NCBI GenBank assembly: GCA_002688965.1
Contig: NZEE01000004.1
Span: 18,633 to 31,941, forward strand
Direction: 5' to 3'
Source: an archaeon
Lineage (GTDB): Archaea > Aenigmatarchaeota > Aenigmatarchaeia > GW2011-AR5 > GCA-2688965
Length of the DNA stretch: 13,309 nucleotides
Notes under the pieces: generated by a model
Databases searched by the model: none
What the model was told of the DNA's origin: nothing
Seen by the model: only the letters and a program-made list of their open reading frames with translations
Shown here: positions 6,970 to 12,407 of the stretch, one piece after another
Layout of the letters: each line of letters starts with the position of its first letter
How positions within the stretch are numbered: the first letter of the stretch is position 1
Made by a program: the position numbers and the translations under genes

Positions 6970-7031
6970 CTCTACATCCTCCAAAAGAAACAAGAAAATA
7001 GCTACAGACCACCTGCAGCTGAACGCATAAT
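6970..7031 (-). promoter_or_regulatory. Island leader with AYGGT-type hairpin before P3
   Basis: Minus-strand order: hairpin with arms AGCTGCAG and CTGTAGCT around GTGGT (7000-7020), then ATTTTCTTGTTTCTTTT, then GGAGG (6978-6982). It shares the box and the stem pattern with the leaders at 9166, 9840, 10363 and 12788. A 13-bp hairpin copy lies directly upstream. Confidence 0.75.
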
Positions 7032-7062
7032 CCTACCTCAGCATTCCTCAACACTGGGTAGG
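7032..7062 (-). repeat. Copy R4 of the 13-bp-stem tetraloop RNA hairpin
   Basis: Outer arms CCTACC/GGTAGG, inner arms CAGTGTT/AATGCTG (with two G-U pairs), loop GAGG and one bulged A. An ATG follows exactly 3 nt after the hairpin and opens an 8-codon frame (MRSAAGGL). Compared with the other copies, outer stem positions 4-6 differ by paired changes. Confidence 0.75.
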
Positions 7063-7093
7063 TTAAATGAAATGAAATCAGAACACGGCAGTC

Positions 7094-7381
7094 TTAACAG
7101 GTTGCTGCCAATCTGTTCTTTTTCGAAACGCGAGTACGACTCTTGGGCTTCGGAAGCTTGGAAGCCGGAAGCGCGCCCATGTCCTTCATGACCTTGATAA
7201 GCTTTTTGTGCTTTCCATGAACAGCGTGGTCAAGGGGCGTCCGACCTTTATTATCCAGAGCGTTGATACCAACCTTTCCTGTTCCCTTTCTCTGGACAAA
7301 CACAACAACAGCTTCCTGGTTTCCCTTACGCGCTGCCTGCCAAATCGATGAAGGAAACCCTATTACCCACCACGTCGGCAT
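7094..7381 (-). CDS. Small ankyrin-repeat protein with basic tail
   Basis: 95 residues from the ATG at 7381, chosen because GGGAGG lies 4 nt before it and a hairpin precedes the SD. An upstream in-frame extension would add a hydrophobic stretch (VWLVVSFFIYL), so a membrane-anchored longer form cannot be excluded. Residues about 12-44 and 46-72 form two ankyrin-like repeats (WQAARKGNQEAVVVFVQR; KGRTPLDHAVHGKHKKLIKV), ending in MGALP. The tail is strongly basic (KPKSRTRVSKKNR). Ankyrin repeats bind other proteins. A second ankyrin protein is encoded two genes upstream. Confidence 0.75.
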   Translation of the reverse strand: MPTWWVIGFPSSIWQAARKGNQEAVVVFVQRKGTGKVGINALDNKGRTPLDHAVHGKHKKLIKVMKDMGALPASKLPKPKSRTRVSKKNRLAATC

Positions 7382-7472
7382 ACATCCTCCCAGTTCCCCT
7401 GCTATACGCAGGTAAATAAAAAAAGAAACAACCAACCAAACACTGATGCAACACTCCTTTCTCTCCCTCCAG
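7382..7472 (-). promoter_or_regulatory. Leader with CCTGC/GCAGG hairpin before the ankyrin gene
   Basis: On the minus strand a hairpin CCTGC-GTATA-GCAGG (7398-7412) precedes GGAACTGGGAGG and the ATG. A U-rich tract (TTTCTTTTTTTATTT) lies upstream of the hairpin, so box and hairpin are in reversed order. A second purine-rich SD-like stretch (GGAGGGAGAGAAAGGAG) follows the previous stop but has no well-placed ATG. Confidence 0.5.
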
Positions 7473-8081
7473 TTATGCAGCATGTGAGATGTCAACACCG
7501 AATGGTGTCAACACTGTACCAGTTTGCGCCTTGTGATACGCAGCCTCGCCCGCAGCTTGGAATTGCGTGCGACCAAGGTACTTGAAATACGACCGTGGCG
7601 CAACCACATCTGTACGAAGAATCACCCATTCTTGCCCTGCCCGAAGACGACCGTCCTTAAGCATGTAAGCATCTCCAGACCAAAGCACATGGGAGTTGAC
7701 ATCAATAAATCCTGTGACATCAGAAGTCACAGAAATCATCCAATGTCCATCGAACAGAGAACTTCCGCCCAGGCGCCGGAACTTCATCTTTTCGCCAAGA
7801 GCATTGCAGAACACAGTAGCTCTTGTTCTTCCATTGGATCCAATGGTAAACTCTTCAGCCTGAATAAAGAGCTCCACTGAAGCGATTCCCCGAATTTCCG
7901 GCGGAACTCGGAAGACCTGGCCCGGAATACCATTACGACTTCTCGCATCGTGCTTCTTCAGCTCGATGAAGACGAACTTGCCATGGTTGGCAAAATGGAT
8001 GTGCTGCCGACGACTCTCGATTGCCGCAATTTGCGTTTCGTTCAGACACGCCGCCAACACTCTGGCAAAAACCTTAAACAT
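7473..8081 (-). CDS. Island protein P5, unknown function
   Basis: 202 residues from the ATG at 8081, preceded by GGAGGGAAGAGTC. The N-terminal helix (MFKVFARVLAACLNETQIAA) is amphipathic and not a clear signal peptide. Most of the protein alternates short beta strands: FANHGKFVFIELKKHD, VFRVPPEIRGIASVELFI, HWMISVTSDVTGFIDV, EWVILRTDVVAPRSYF. That pattern suggests a beta-sandwich or barrel. There are no clear catalytic motifs. I do not recognise it. The gene follows a full AYGGT leader. Confidence 0.65.
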   Translation of the reverse strand: MFKVFARVLAACLNETQIAAIESRRQHIHFANHGKFVFIELKKHDARSRNGIPGQVFRVPPEIRGIASVELFIQAEEFTIGSNGRTRATVFCNALGEKMKFRRLGGSSLFDGHWMISVTSDVTGFIDVNSHVLWSGDAYMLKDGRLRAGQEWVILRTDVVAPRSYFKYLGRTQFQAAGEAAYHKAQTGTVLTPFGVDISHAA

Positions 8082-8132
8082 GACTCTTCCCTCCAACAAA
8101 AACTAGAAAATAGCTGCAGACCATCTACAGCC
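8082..8132 (-). promoter_or_regulatory. Island leader with ATGGT hairpin before P5
   Basis: Hairpin arms GCTGTAG and CTGCAGC flank ATGGT (8112-8132), then ATTTTCTAGTTTTTGTT and GGAGG (8090-8094). Relative to the leader at 9166 the stem G-U pair has moved to the other side while pairing is kept. Confidence 0.75.
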
Positions 8133-8138
8133 AAACCA

Positions 8139-8606
8139 CTAACGACCTGCACGAACACGTATCAGTTGAACTGAACCATGGGGTTCATAATTCCCCATTT
8201 CTCCTCCACAGATGATCAAGTAATTCACAAGGTCAACATGACCACCGGCATCTGCAAAGTCTGTTGCAGTTTCCCAGTAATCAGTCTTCTTGTTGATGCG
8301 AGCTCCATGAATGAGCATAAGCATCACCAATACCTTGTCATTGTTCGCAGCAGCATAGTGAAGTGCAGTGTATCCATCCTCATCCACAGAATCAGGATGA
8401 ACTCCACTCTTGAGAAATCTTGACACTGTCTCAACAGCGCCAATTGCTGCATACTTGACCATCACGATCTCGTTGTCACGAATTTGCTCACGAGAAACTC
8501 TGGAAACCTTATTGTCATTCTTGCTCAGCTCGCGCGCAACAAGAACAACAATAACGGGAAACAAAACCAACAGCATGACATCAACCATCGGCATTGTATC
8601 GAACAT
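8139..8606 (-). CDS. Membrane-anchored ankyrin-repeat protein
   Basis: 155 residues from the ATG at 8606, eight nt after GGAGG. Residues about 8-24 (VDVMLLVLFPVIVVLVA) form one membrane helix followed by a basic, polar linker, so the ankyrin part should be cytoplasmic by the positive-inside rule. Three ankyrin repeats follow: VKYAAIGAVETVSRFLKSG; the canonical GYTALHYAAANNDKVLVMLM with HGARI; and TATDFADAGGHVDLVNYLI with CGGE. Ankyrins mediate protein binding; the partner is unknown. Its SD lies within a stem, unlike most island genes. Confidence 0.85.
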   Translation of the reverse strand: MFDTMPMVDVMLLVLFPVIVVLVARELSKNDNKVSRVSREQIRDNEIVMVKYAAIGAVETVSRFLKSGVHPDSVDEDGYTALHYAAANNDKVLVMLMLIHGARINKKTDYWETATDFADAGGHVDLVNYLIICGGEMGNYEPHGSVQLIRVRAGR

Positions 8607-8607
8607 C

Positions 8608-8636
8608 GGGTCAACCTCCGAAAAAAGGTTTCACCC
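8608..8636 (-). promoter_or_regulatory. SD-sequestering hairpin before the membrane ankyrin gene
   Basis: On the minus strand GGGT/ACCC and AACCT/AGGTT pair around a TTTTTTCGG loop. The SD GGAGG overlaps the 3' arm of the stem, so folding would hide it. The start codon follows one nt after the hairpin. Confidence 0.55.
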
Positions 8637-8652
8637 TCCCTTGAGTGTGCTG

Positions 8653-9165
8653 CTACTGTTTTCTTTTCGCAGCAGCTTTTTTCGCTTCCCTGAACTCGAT
8701 CATGAAATTTGGCCAATGCTTGACCAGCTGACCAAGATAGTTGTTGTAGATGTCACTGGCAACTGTCTCGGTCTCATCCACAACCTTATCCCGTTCATCG
8801 ACGTCAGGGTACCTATCCATCAGCTTCACTTGCCAAGAAATATCAGCCTGCATCACTCCCACAAGACGAAGCCGGTAGGATGATACCTTCACTTTCATTT
8901 CCATGACCAAGATTTCCCGATCCAATAGAATCGGATCATTTTTCGCAAGATCCTTGAGCTTCTCCAGCTCTTTCTGGGCCTCTTCGAGGTACATGTCCAT
9001 CACACACAAAACACTTTGCAGGACATGTTCTGTGGCCAGAATCTTGGCCCCTTCCTGGACAAACTCCTCTCTACCCGCATCAATCGGCACTGAAGCCGAA
9101 GACGCCTCGTCAGCCAGGATGAAAATCGTTCCAAACATCACTGCTATCACAATCAACCTCTTCAT
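8653..9165 (-). CDS. Secreted or periplasm-facing helical protein
   Basis: 170 residues from the ATG at 9165, preceded by GGAGGGTGTTGAG. Residues 1-24 (MKRLIVIAVMFGTIFILADE followed by ASSA) are a standard signal peptide with a likely cut after ASSA. The mature part is almost all helical with heptad-like stretches (MYLEEAQKELEKLKDLAK; REILVMEMKVKVSSYRLR). The tail is basic (REAKKAAAKRKQ). There are no Cys pairs after the signal peptide beyond one CVMD. I do not recognise the family; a coiled-coil structural or adaptor protein is likely. Confidence 0.75.
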   Translation of the reverse strand: MKRLIVIAVMFGTIFILADEASSASVPIDAGREEFVQEGAKILATEHVLQSVLCVMDMYLEEAQKELEKLKDLAKNDPILLDREILVMEMKVKVSSYRLRLVGVMQADISWQVKLMDRYPDVDERDKVVDETETVASDIYNNYLGQLVKHWPNFMIEFREAKKAAAKRKQ

Positions 9166-9216
9166 CTCAACACCCTCCAACAAAAACTAGAAAATAGCTA
9201 CAGACCATCTGCAGCT
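9166..9216 (-). promoter_or_regulatory. Island leader with ATGGT hairpin before the secreted protein
   Basis: Arms AGCTGCAG and CTGTAGCT flank ATGGT (9196-9216), then ATTTTCTAGTTTTTGTT and GGAGG (9174-9178). The stop codon of the upstream gene (TAG) overlaps the foot of the hairpin, so translating ribosomes would disturb it. Confidence 0.8.
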
Positions 9217-9328
9217 AAATAGATGTTTGCATCATGGGAGCAATAACCCACTTGTAAACAGCTAGCAAGCTACCCACAGCCAACGCAACCATTGCCACTG
9301 CAAACAAGATGTAAGGCCAACCCTTCAT
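9215..9328 (-). CDS. 37-residue single-pass membrane protein
   Basis: It starts at the ATG at 9328, six nt after AGGAG. The sequence begins MKGWPYILFAVAMVALAVGS and continues LLAVYKWVIAPMMQTSI. One long hydrophobic helix (about 5-25) makes up most of it. It is too small for an enzyme; a membrane microprotein partner of a neighbouring membrane protein is likely. A longer upstream in-frame start has no SD. Confidence 0.6.
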   Translation of the reverse strand: MKGWPYILFAVAMVALAVGSLLAVYKWVIAPMMQTSI

Positions 9329-9365
9329 CGTAAACTCCTCTCCTGAAAAATGGGACTCTGACAGA

Positions 9366-9839
9366 CTATCCAATGTGGTCCATGATTGCCCTCGCAAAAT
9401 CCCATGCAAGGTCTTTCATGTTCCCCAGTTGCTCTTCACGATAATACACATTCAATTTTTCGTGAAGGTCTTCTGGTATACGCGTCGGGCAACGCTTGCC
9501 TGCTTCCAAGATATCCATACGAGCGCCCATCGCGCTGTCACCACCAATAGCAACAACAAGCCAAGCAAGTGCTTCTGCTCCACCACCATACCCTTCGGCG
9601 ATCTTCAGAAGGTCATCATCTGAGATATCAAAGCACTTCATGCTAGTGAGTTCCGTTAAAAACTGCCGGATCTCAGAGTCCCTTCTGTTGTTTGCCACCA
9701 CCGGTGAGTTCTCACGATACCAGAAAAACAATGTAATTCCCAACATCGCAATGAACATTAACACTGTTTGTCCTACAGAAGGATCAAACAACATCATCCA
9801 AACCACAAACAAGAAAGCCATTGCAATAAATCTTGACAT
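9366..9839 (-). CDS. Two-helix membrane protein with soluble C-terminal domain
   Basis: 157 residues from the ATG at 9839 (SD GGAGG, spacer ACGGAAAG). Two hydrophobic helices lie at about 4-18 and 23-41 (FIAMAFLFVVWMMLF; VLMFIAMLGITLFFWYR). The cytoplasmic part begins with a basic stretch (NNRRDSEIRQFLTEL), then DISDDDLLKIAEGYGGGAEALAWLVVAIGG and ends with DLAWDFARAIMDHIG. The ending resembles the DFAAAIIEKIMKK end of the first island gene (12470-12787), which may be a shared helix. Family unknown. Confidence 0.7.
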   Translation of the reverse strand: MSRFIAMAFLFVVWMMLFDPSVGQTVLMFIAMLGITLFFWYRENSPVVANNRRDSEIRQFLTELTSMKCFDISDDDLLKIAEGYGGGAEALAWLVVAIGGDSAMGARMDILEAGKRCPTRIPEDLHEKLNVYYREEQLGNMKDLAWDFARAIMDHIG

Positions 9840-9890
9840 CTTTCCGTCCTCCAACAAAAACTAGAAAGTAGCTGAGAACCATTCTCAGCT
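9840..9890 (-). promoter_or_regulatory. Island leader with ATGGT hairpin
   Basis: Arms AGCTGAGA and TCTCAGCT flank ATGGT (9870-9890), then ACTTTCTAGTTTTTGTT and GGAGG (9848-9852). The hairpin starts 1-2 nt after the previous stop. The inner stem GAGA/TCTC replaces GCAG/CTGT-type pairs seen elsewhere, so pairing is kept while sequence changes. Confidence 0.8.
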
Positions 9891-9891
9891 G

Positions 9892-10362
9892 TTAGCTTGA
9901 AACAAGCCAGCTATTGCGGGGCACTGTTTCGCCGTATGCTGCATCATATCCATCTGGATCCATTGTCACACGTCCAAAACTGTTCCAGATATGCAGTGCC
10001 TCCAACCACTGGTAGATCTTACCCAATTCCTTCTCATCAACTGAGATGTGATGGATATGTAAATGGGCTATGACCTTGTCAGGAGCCTCCTTCATCAACT
10101 TGCCTATACCACCAGACAAAGAATCGTTCAGAAAAATGCAGAAAGCTGGATCTTCCACCGCAATCTTCAGAATCTCAAGCTGCGTCGGCGTTGGAGTGAA
10201 AACATCCTTTTTTTCAGACGCCTGACGAATCCTTTCCATGAGATCCTCAAGTGTACCACGAACACTATCCCGTTCCGCCTTCATTGCCTGATACTTGTAA
10301 ATCGCGCAAGCCAATGCCACTAACGACACCAACAACGCTACTCCCATAATACCATACAACAT
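9892..10362 (-). CDS. Single-pass membrane protein with coiled coil and soluble domain
   Basis: 156 residues from the ATG at 10362 (SD GGAGG, spacer ATGGAAAG). One N-terminal membrane helix (about 4-21, GIMGVALLVSLVALACAI) is followed by a charged helix with coiled-coil character (AMKAERDSVRGTLEDLMERI). The soluble part has TPTQLEILKIAVEDPAFCIF, LIAHLHIHHISVDEK-like strands (seen as VIAHLHIHHISVDEKELG) and the tail DGYDAAYGETVPRNSW. Function unknown. It shares the layout 'membrane helix plus small cytosolic domain' with several neighbours. Confidence 0.7.
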   Translation of the reverse strand: MLYGIMGVALLVSLVALACAIYKYQAMKAERDSVRGTLEDLMERIRQASEKKDVFTPTPTQLEILKIAVEDPAFCIFLNDSLSGGIGKLMKEAPDKVIAHLHIHHISVDEKELGKIYQWLEALHIWNSFGRVTMDPDGYDAAYGETVPRNSWLVSS

Positions 10363-10412
10363 CTTTCCATCCTCCAACAAAAACAAGAAAGTAACTGAGA
10401 ACCATTCTCAGT
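10363..10412 (-). promoter_or_regulatory. Island leader with ATGGT hairpin
   Basis: Arms ACTGAGA and TCTCAGT flank ATGGT (10394-10412), then ACTTTCTTGTTTTTGTT and GGAGG (10371-10375). It has CTTG in the box, as do the other leaders that follow a 13-bp hairpin. Confidence 0.8.
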
Positions 10413-10424
10413 CAAACGCATAAA

Positions 10425-10454
10425 CCTACCCTACACTTTTCAGCGCAAAGCAGG
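10425..10454 (-). repeat. Copy R3 of the 13-bp-stem tetraloop RNA hairpin
   Basis: Outer arms CCTGCT/GGTAGG, inner arms TTGCGCT/AGTGTAG, loop GAAA (a GNRA tetraloop). All 13 positions can pair with G-U included. An ATG follows exactly 3 nt after the 3' arm. Confidence 0.75.
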
Positions 10455-10460
10455 AGTATA

Positions 10461-10832
10461 TCATTTGACTCGGTCTTTCATGAGCTTGCAAATAACAATA
10501 ACACTACTACCAAGCAAGCCCACAATATTAACCAGCCAAATGACACGGTTATCTATGGACCATCCGTAAACAGCCCACAAACCACTGGTGAAAGCACACA
10601 TGGAAAAGGTAACCAGAGAAACTCCTTCCAGGTGTTTCTCCACAATTGCCTTGACTGCTTGTGGCAAGAATTGAAAACCACATATCACACCAACAACCAC
10701 ACCAACCCATACCAATGGATTAGCCTTTTCTGGCCGGATGTGATTGAAAATCATATTACTGATTCCAATCACACACAGCACACACATCACAACTATGGAC
10801 CAGGCAATAGCATATTTTCTAGCCTTTTCCAT
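10461..10832 (-). CDS. SemiSWEET / PQ-loop transporter with an extra N-terminal helix
   Basis: 123 residues from the ATG at 10832, chosen for GGAGG six nt upstream. Residues 40-115 match the three-helix SemiSWEET unit: FQFLPQAVKAI carries the PQ motif (P57, Q58), then GVSLVTFSMCAFTSGLWAVY with the conserved S...F...LW-x-x-YG, and VIWLVNIVGLLGSSVIVI with the conserved Asn. SemiSWEETs form dimers that move sugars or similar small solutes. Residues 7-29 are an additional membrane helix not present in standard ~90-residue SemiSWEETs, so topology would be inverted or the helix is a signal anchor. Substrate unknown. Confidence 0.8.
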   Translation of the reverse strand: MEKARKYAIAWSIVVMCVLCVIGISNMIFNHIRPEKANPLVWVGVVVGVICGFQFLPQAVKAIVEKHLEGVSLVTFSMCAFTSGLWAVYGWSIDNRVIWLVNIVGLLGSSVIVICKLMKDRVK

Positions 10833-10860
10833 TAGTTTCCTCCTTAATAGAGGTTCTTTG
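10833..10860 (-). promoter_or_regulatory. Short gap with self-complementary SD
   Basis: CCTC shortly upstream can pair with the GAGG of the SD around a TATTAAG loop. The pairing is only 4 bp and may be weak. Confidence 0.3.
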
Positions 10861-11229
10861 CTAAGCAGCAACACTCTCGCGATGGATATGTTCCACCACA
10901 AGTTTTGCCCGAATGATCTGAGCAAGCACATCTTCACGATTTTCAATGTCTAAACCAACCCAGACACCTTTCTCGCGAAGCGCTTTTTCAGTTTCTTCTG
11001 GCGTACCAGGAGACCCCAGAGCAATTGGGATGTACCTCCAGTGTTCCTTTACAGCTTTGCTCAGGAATTCAATCACACCTGTCAGAGACGACTTGACCTG
11101 AAAGCCAAATCCATCTGAAAGACGAACATCAATACCATGGTCTCCAAAACCATCAGTATTGACACCATTGAGCTTTTCAGCATAAACATCATTCAGCTCA
11201 TAACCAATCAAACTAGTCATTGCACTCAT
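10861..11229 (-). CDS. Minimal PD-(D/E)XK nuclease-like protein
   Basis: 122 residues from the ATG at 11229 (GGAGG seven nt upstream). The N-terminal helix GYELNDVYAEKLNG is followed by GDHGIDVRLSDGFGFQVKSS. This gives D34 and Q44-x-K46 on adjacent strands, the D...(E/Q)-x-K core of the restriction-endonuclease fold, as in Mrr-like proteins. The following helix (VIEFLSKAVKEH) and strand RYIPIALGSP fit the same fold, which ends with a GVWVGLD strand. Family precedent suggests DNA or RNA cleavage, but no methyltransferase or specificity subunit is near. It could be an inactive fold relative. It is preceded by a double-hairpin leader. Confidence 0.6.
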   Translation of the reverse strand: MSAMTSLIGYELNDVYAEKLNGVNTDGFGDHGIDVRLSDGFGFQVKSSLTGVIEFLSKAVKEHWRYIPIALGSPGTPEETEKALREKGVWVGLDIENREDVLAQIIRAKLVVEHIHRESVAA

Positions 11230-11290
11230 CTTTTACCTCCTAGCTGCCAAGGGCAGCTGAAACAAGAAAATATCTGCTATCTCTAGCAGA
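11230..11290 (-). promoter_or_regulatory. Variant leader with two hairpins before the nuclease-like gene
   Basis: Minus-strand order: TCTGCTA-GAGA-TAGCAGA hairpin (11273-11290), box TATTTTCTTGTTTC, second hairpin AGCTGCC-CTT-GGCAGCT (11242-11258), then AGGAGG. It has both hairpin positions seen separately in other leaders. Confidence 0.75.
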
Positions 11291-11300
11291 AGACCATGGC

Positions 11301-11330
11301 CCTGTCCCACGCTTCTCAGCGCAAGACAGG
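11301..11330 (-). repeat. Copy R2 of the 13-bp-stem tetraloop RNA hairpin
   Basis: Outer arms CCTGTC/GACAGG, inner arms TTGCGCT/AGCGTGG, loop GAGA (GNRA). Fully paired with G-U wobbles. Its position-6 pair is C-G where R1 has G-C. An ATG follows 3 nt after it (frame MVFC, then stop). Confidence 0.8.
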
Positions 11331-11336
11331 AATTCC

Positions 11337-11537
11337 TCATGGAGTTGGGCCTGGAGGTGGTCCAGTTTTTGCAGCCTCCAAGGCTTTTTCTGCCAAAACC
11401 TGTTCCTTTCTGGCGTCTGCCCACTCCTTCCGCTTCTTCGCAATTGAAACAAGAGTGTTCATGATTGTTGGCATGAGGAAGAAAATACCAACAGCAACAA
11501 ACACAACAAAACCGCAAAGCTGTAATAATACCTCCAT
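11337..11537 (-). CDS. Small single-pass membrane protein
   Basis: 66 residues from the ATG at 11537 (SD GGAGG, spacer ATGGAAAG). A hydrophobic N-terminal helix (about 4-23, LLQLCGFVVFVAVGIFFLMP) precedes a charged helix (AKKRKEWADARKEQVLAEKA) and a Pro/Gly tail (GPPPGPTP). It is of the same general plan as the membrane proteins at 9892-10362. The longer upstream frame overlaps the previous gene and has no SD. Function unknown. Confidence 0.65.
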   Translation of the reverse strand: MEVLLQLCGFVVFVAVGIFFLMPTIMNTLVSIAKKRKEWADARKEQVLAEKALEAAKTGPPPGPTP

Positions 11538-11567
11538 CTTTCCATCCTCCAAAAGAAACAAGAAACT
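11538..11567 (-). promoter_or_regulatory. Short island leader overlapping the previous stop
   Basis: The stop TAG of the upstream gene is the TAG of CTCTAGTTTCTTGTTTC, followed by TTTTGGAGG. No hairpin fits here, so this leader has only the U-rich box and SD, with termination and reinitiation possible. Confidence 0.6.
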
Positions 11568-12180
11568 AGAGCGGAAATCTGCAATCACGAGGCGCAACCA
11601 TGTCCCAGATTTCTCTGGCGCCATCAGTGACTTTCAGAATCTCCTTGATCTCATCCCGGTCAGCTTCTCCTCGGCGATATACACCACCATCATCAGAAAA
11701 GCTGTAATACCAGTCATGCTTCATGAGCCTGTCATACAATGCCAACCCATCCTGCCCCCACTCTTCCAGGACAGAATCTCGGCGATTTTGCTCAACAACA
11801 ACCCCTTCCAACTTCTTCTTGGCTTCCTCGTCCTCGCGATCCGAGCGTTTCTTGCGAACATCCGTCTCTTTCACTTGAAACGCCTGCTTGGCCTGGTCAA
11901 GGGTTCCAGGAAAACCAAAACCACCACTGATCACTGTCACAAATTCATCTTCAGACGGAAGCGTCGTGATTTCGTGAACGCGACCTTGCAGGCTCTTTTC
12001 ATTGCGCCAGGCCACATCCACTGAGCAGAAGTTGCCAGCTTTCAGACCGCGTTCCTCATCTTCACTCTGATAAATGAACACGATCTTCCCCTTTTCTTCA
12101 CCTTCAGCAACCCAGCCAACCAGCTCGCCAGTTCTCTTCTTGTCAGCAGCAAGCCTGACCCAAATCAATTCCTTAGCCAT
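11566..12180 (-). CDS. Island protein P11 with HDWYY-SDD motif domain
   Basis: 204 residues from the ATG at 12180; GGAG lies 8 nt upstream. The N-terminal ~70 residues are beta-rich (ELIWVRLAADKK; GKIVFIYQSEDEE; AGNFCSVDVAWRN), SH3-barrel-like. A highly charged linker (VRKKRSDREDEEAKKKLE) joins a C-terminal domain with LYDRLMKHDWYYSFSDDGGV followed by YRRG. That last motif resembles a small domain I have seen in scattered bacterial proteins (DWYY-x-YSDD-x-x-V), but I cannot name it. Likely cytosolic; function unknown. Confidence 0.7.
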   Translation of the reverse strand: MAKELIWVRLAADKKRTGELVGWVAEGEEKGKIVFIYQSEDEERGLKAGNFCSVDVAWRNEKSLQGRVHEITTLPSEDEFVTVISGGFGFPGTLDQAKQAFQVKETDVRKKRSDREDEEAKKKLEGVVVEQNRRDSVLEEWGQDGLALYDRLMKHDWYYSFSDDGGVYRRGEADRDEIKEILKVTDGAREIWDMVAPRDCRFPL

Positions 12181-12206
12181 CTTTACGTCTCCATGTCCGC
12201 CAATTT

Positions 12207-12407
12207 TTACATCTGCAGCAAGACGGACTTTGCTTTGCAGACGGCTTTACAAAACGTGCCCAATACACGTTTGAAATATGATCCTGTGCCATACTCTTCA
12301 GCATAACACAGGGCCAGAGGTTCTGTTGCTGGGCATATCCTCATAACCCCGTTGTGCGTATCTAGGTGAATCCAGATAGGCCCAAATGGCTGGTTGTCAT
12401 ATAACAC
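12207..12407 (-). CDS. Possible 66-residue Cys-containing protein overlapping structured RNA
   Basis: A GTG at 12407 follows a GAGGAGGAGG stretch and opens 66 codons (LYDNQPFGPIWIHLDTH ... FCKAVCKAKSVLLQM). It has four Cys and no membrane helix. Support is weak: the SD is almost touching the GTG, and an ATG at 12400 in another frame is better spaced from the same SD and encodes only 12 codons. The frame also contains the R1 hairpin, which lies outside genes in the other three copies. Either the region is a real gene that shares a structured RNA, or it is a noncoding leader. Confidence 0.4.
   Translation of the reverse strand: MLYDNQPFGPIWIHLDTHNGVMRICPATEPLALCYAEEYGTGSYFKRVLGTFCKAVCKAKSVLLQM
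12283..12312 (-). repeat. Copy R1 of the 13-bp-stem tetraloop RNA hairpin
   Basis: Outer arms CCTGTG/CACAGG, inner arms TTATGCT/AGTATGG, loop GAAG. All positions can pair with wobbles. Unlike R2-R4, no ATG follows at 3 nt, and the common U-rich box is absent. Confidence 0.7.
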
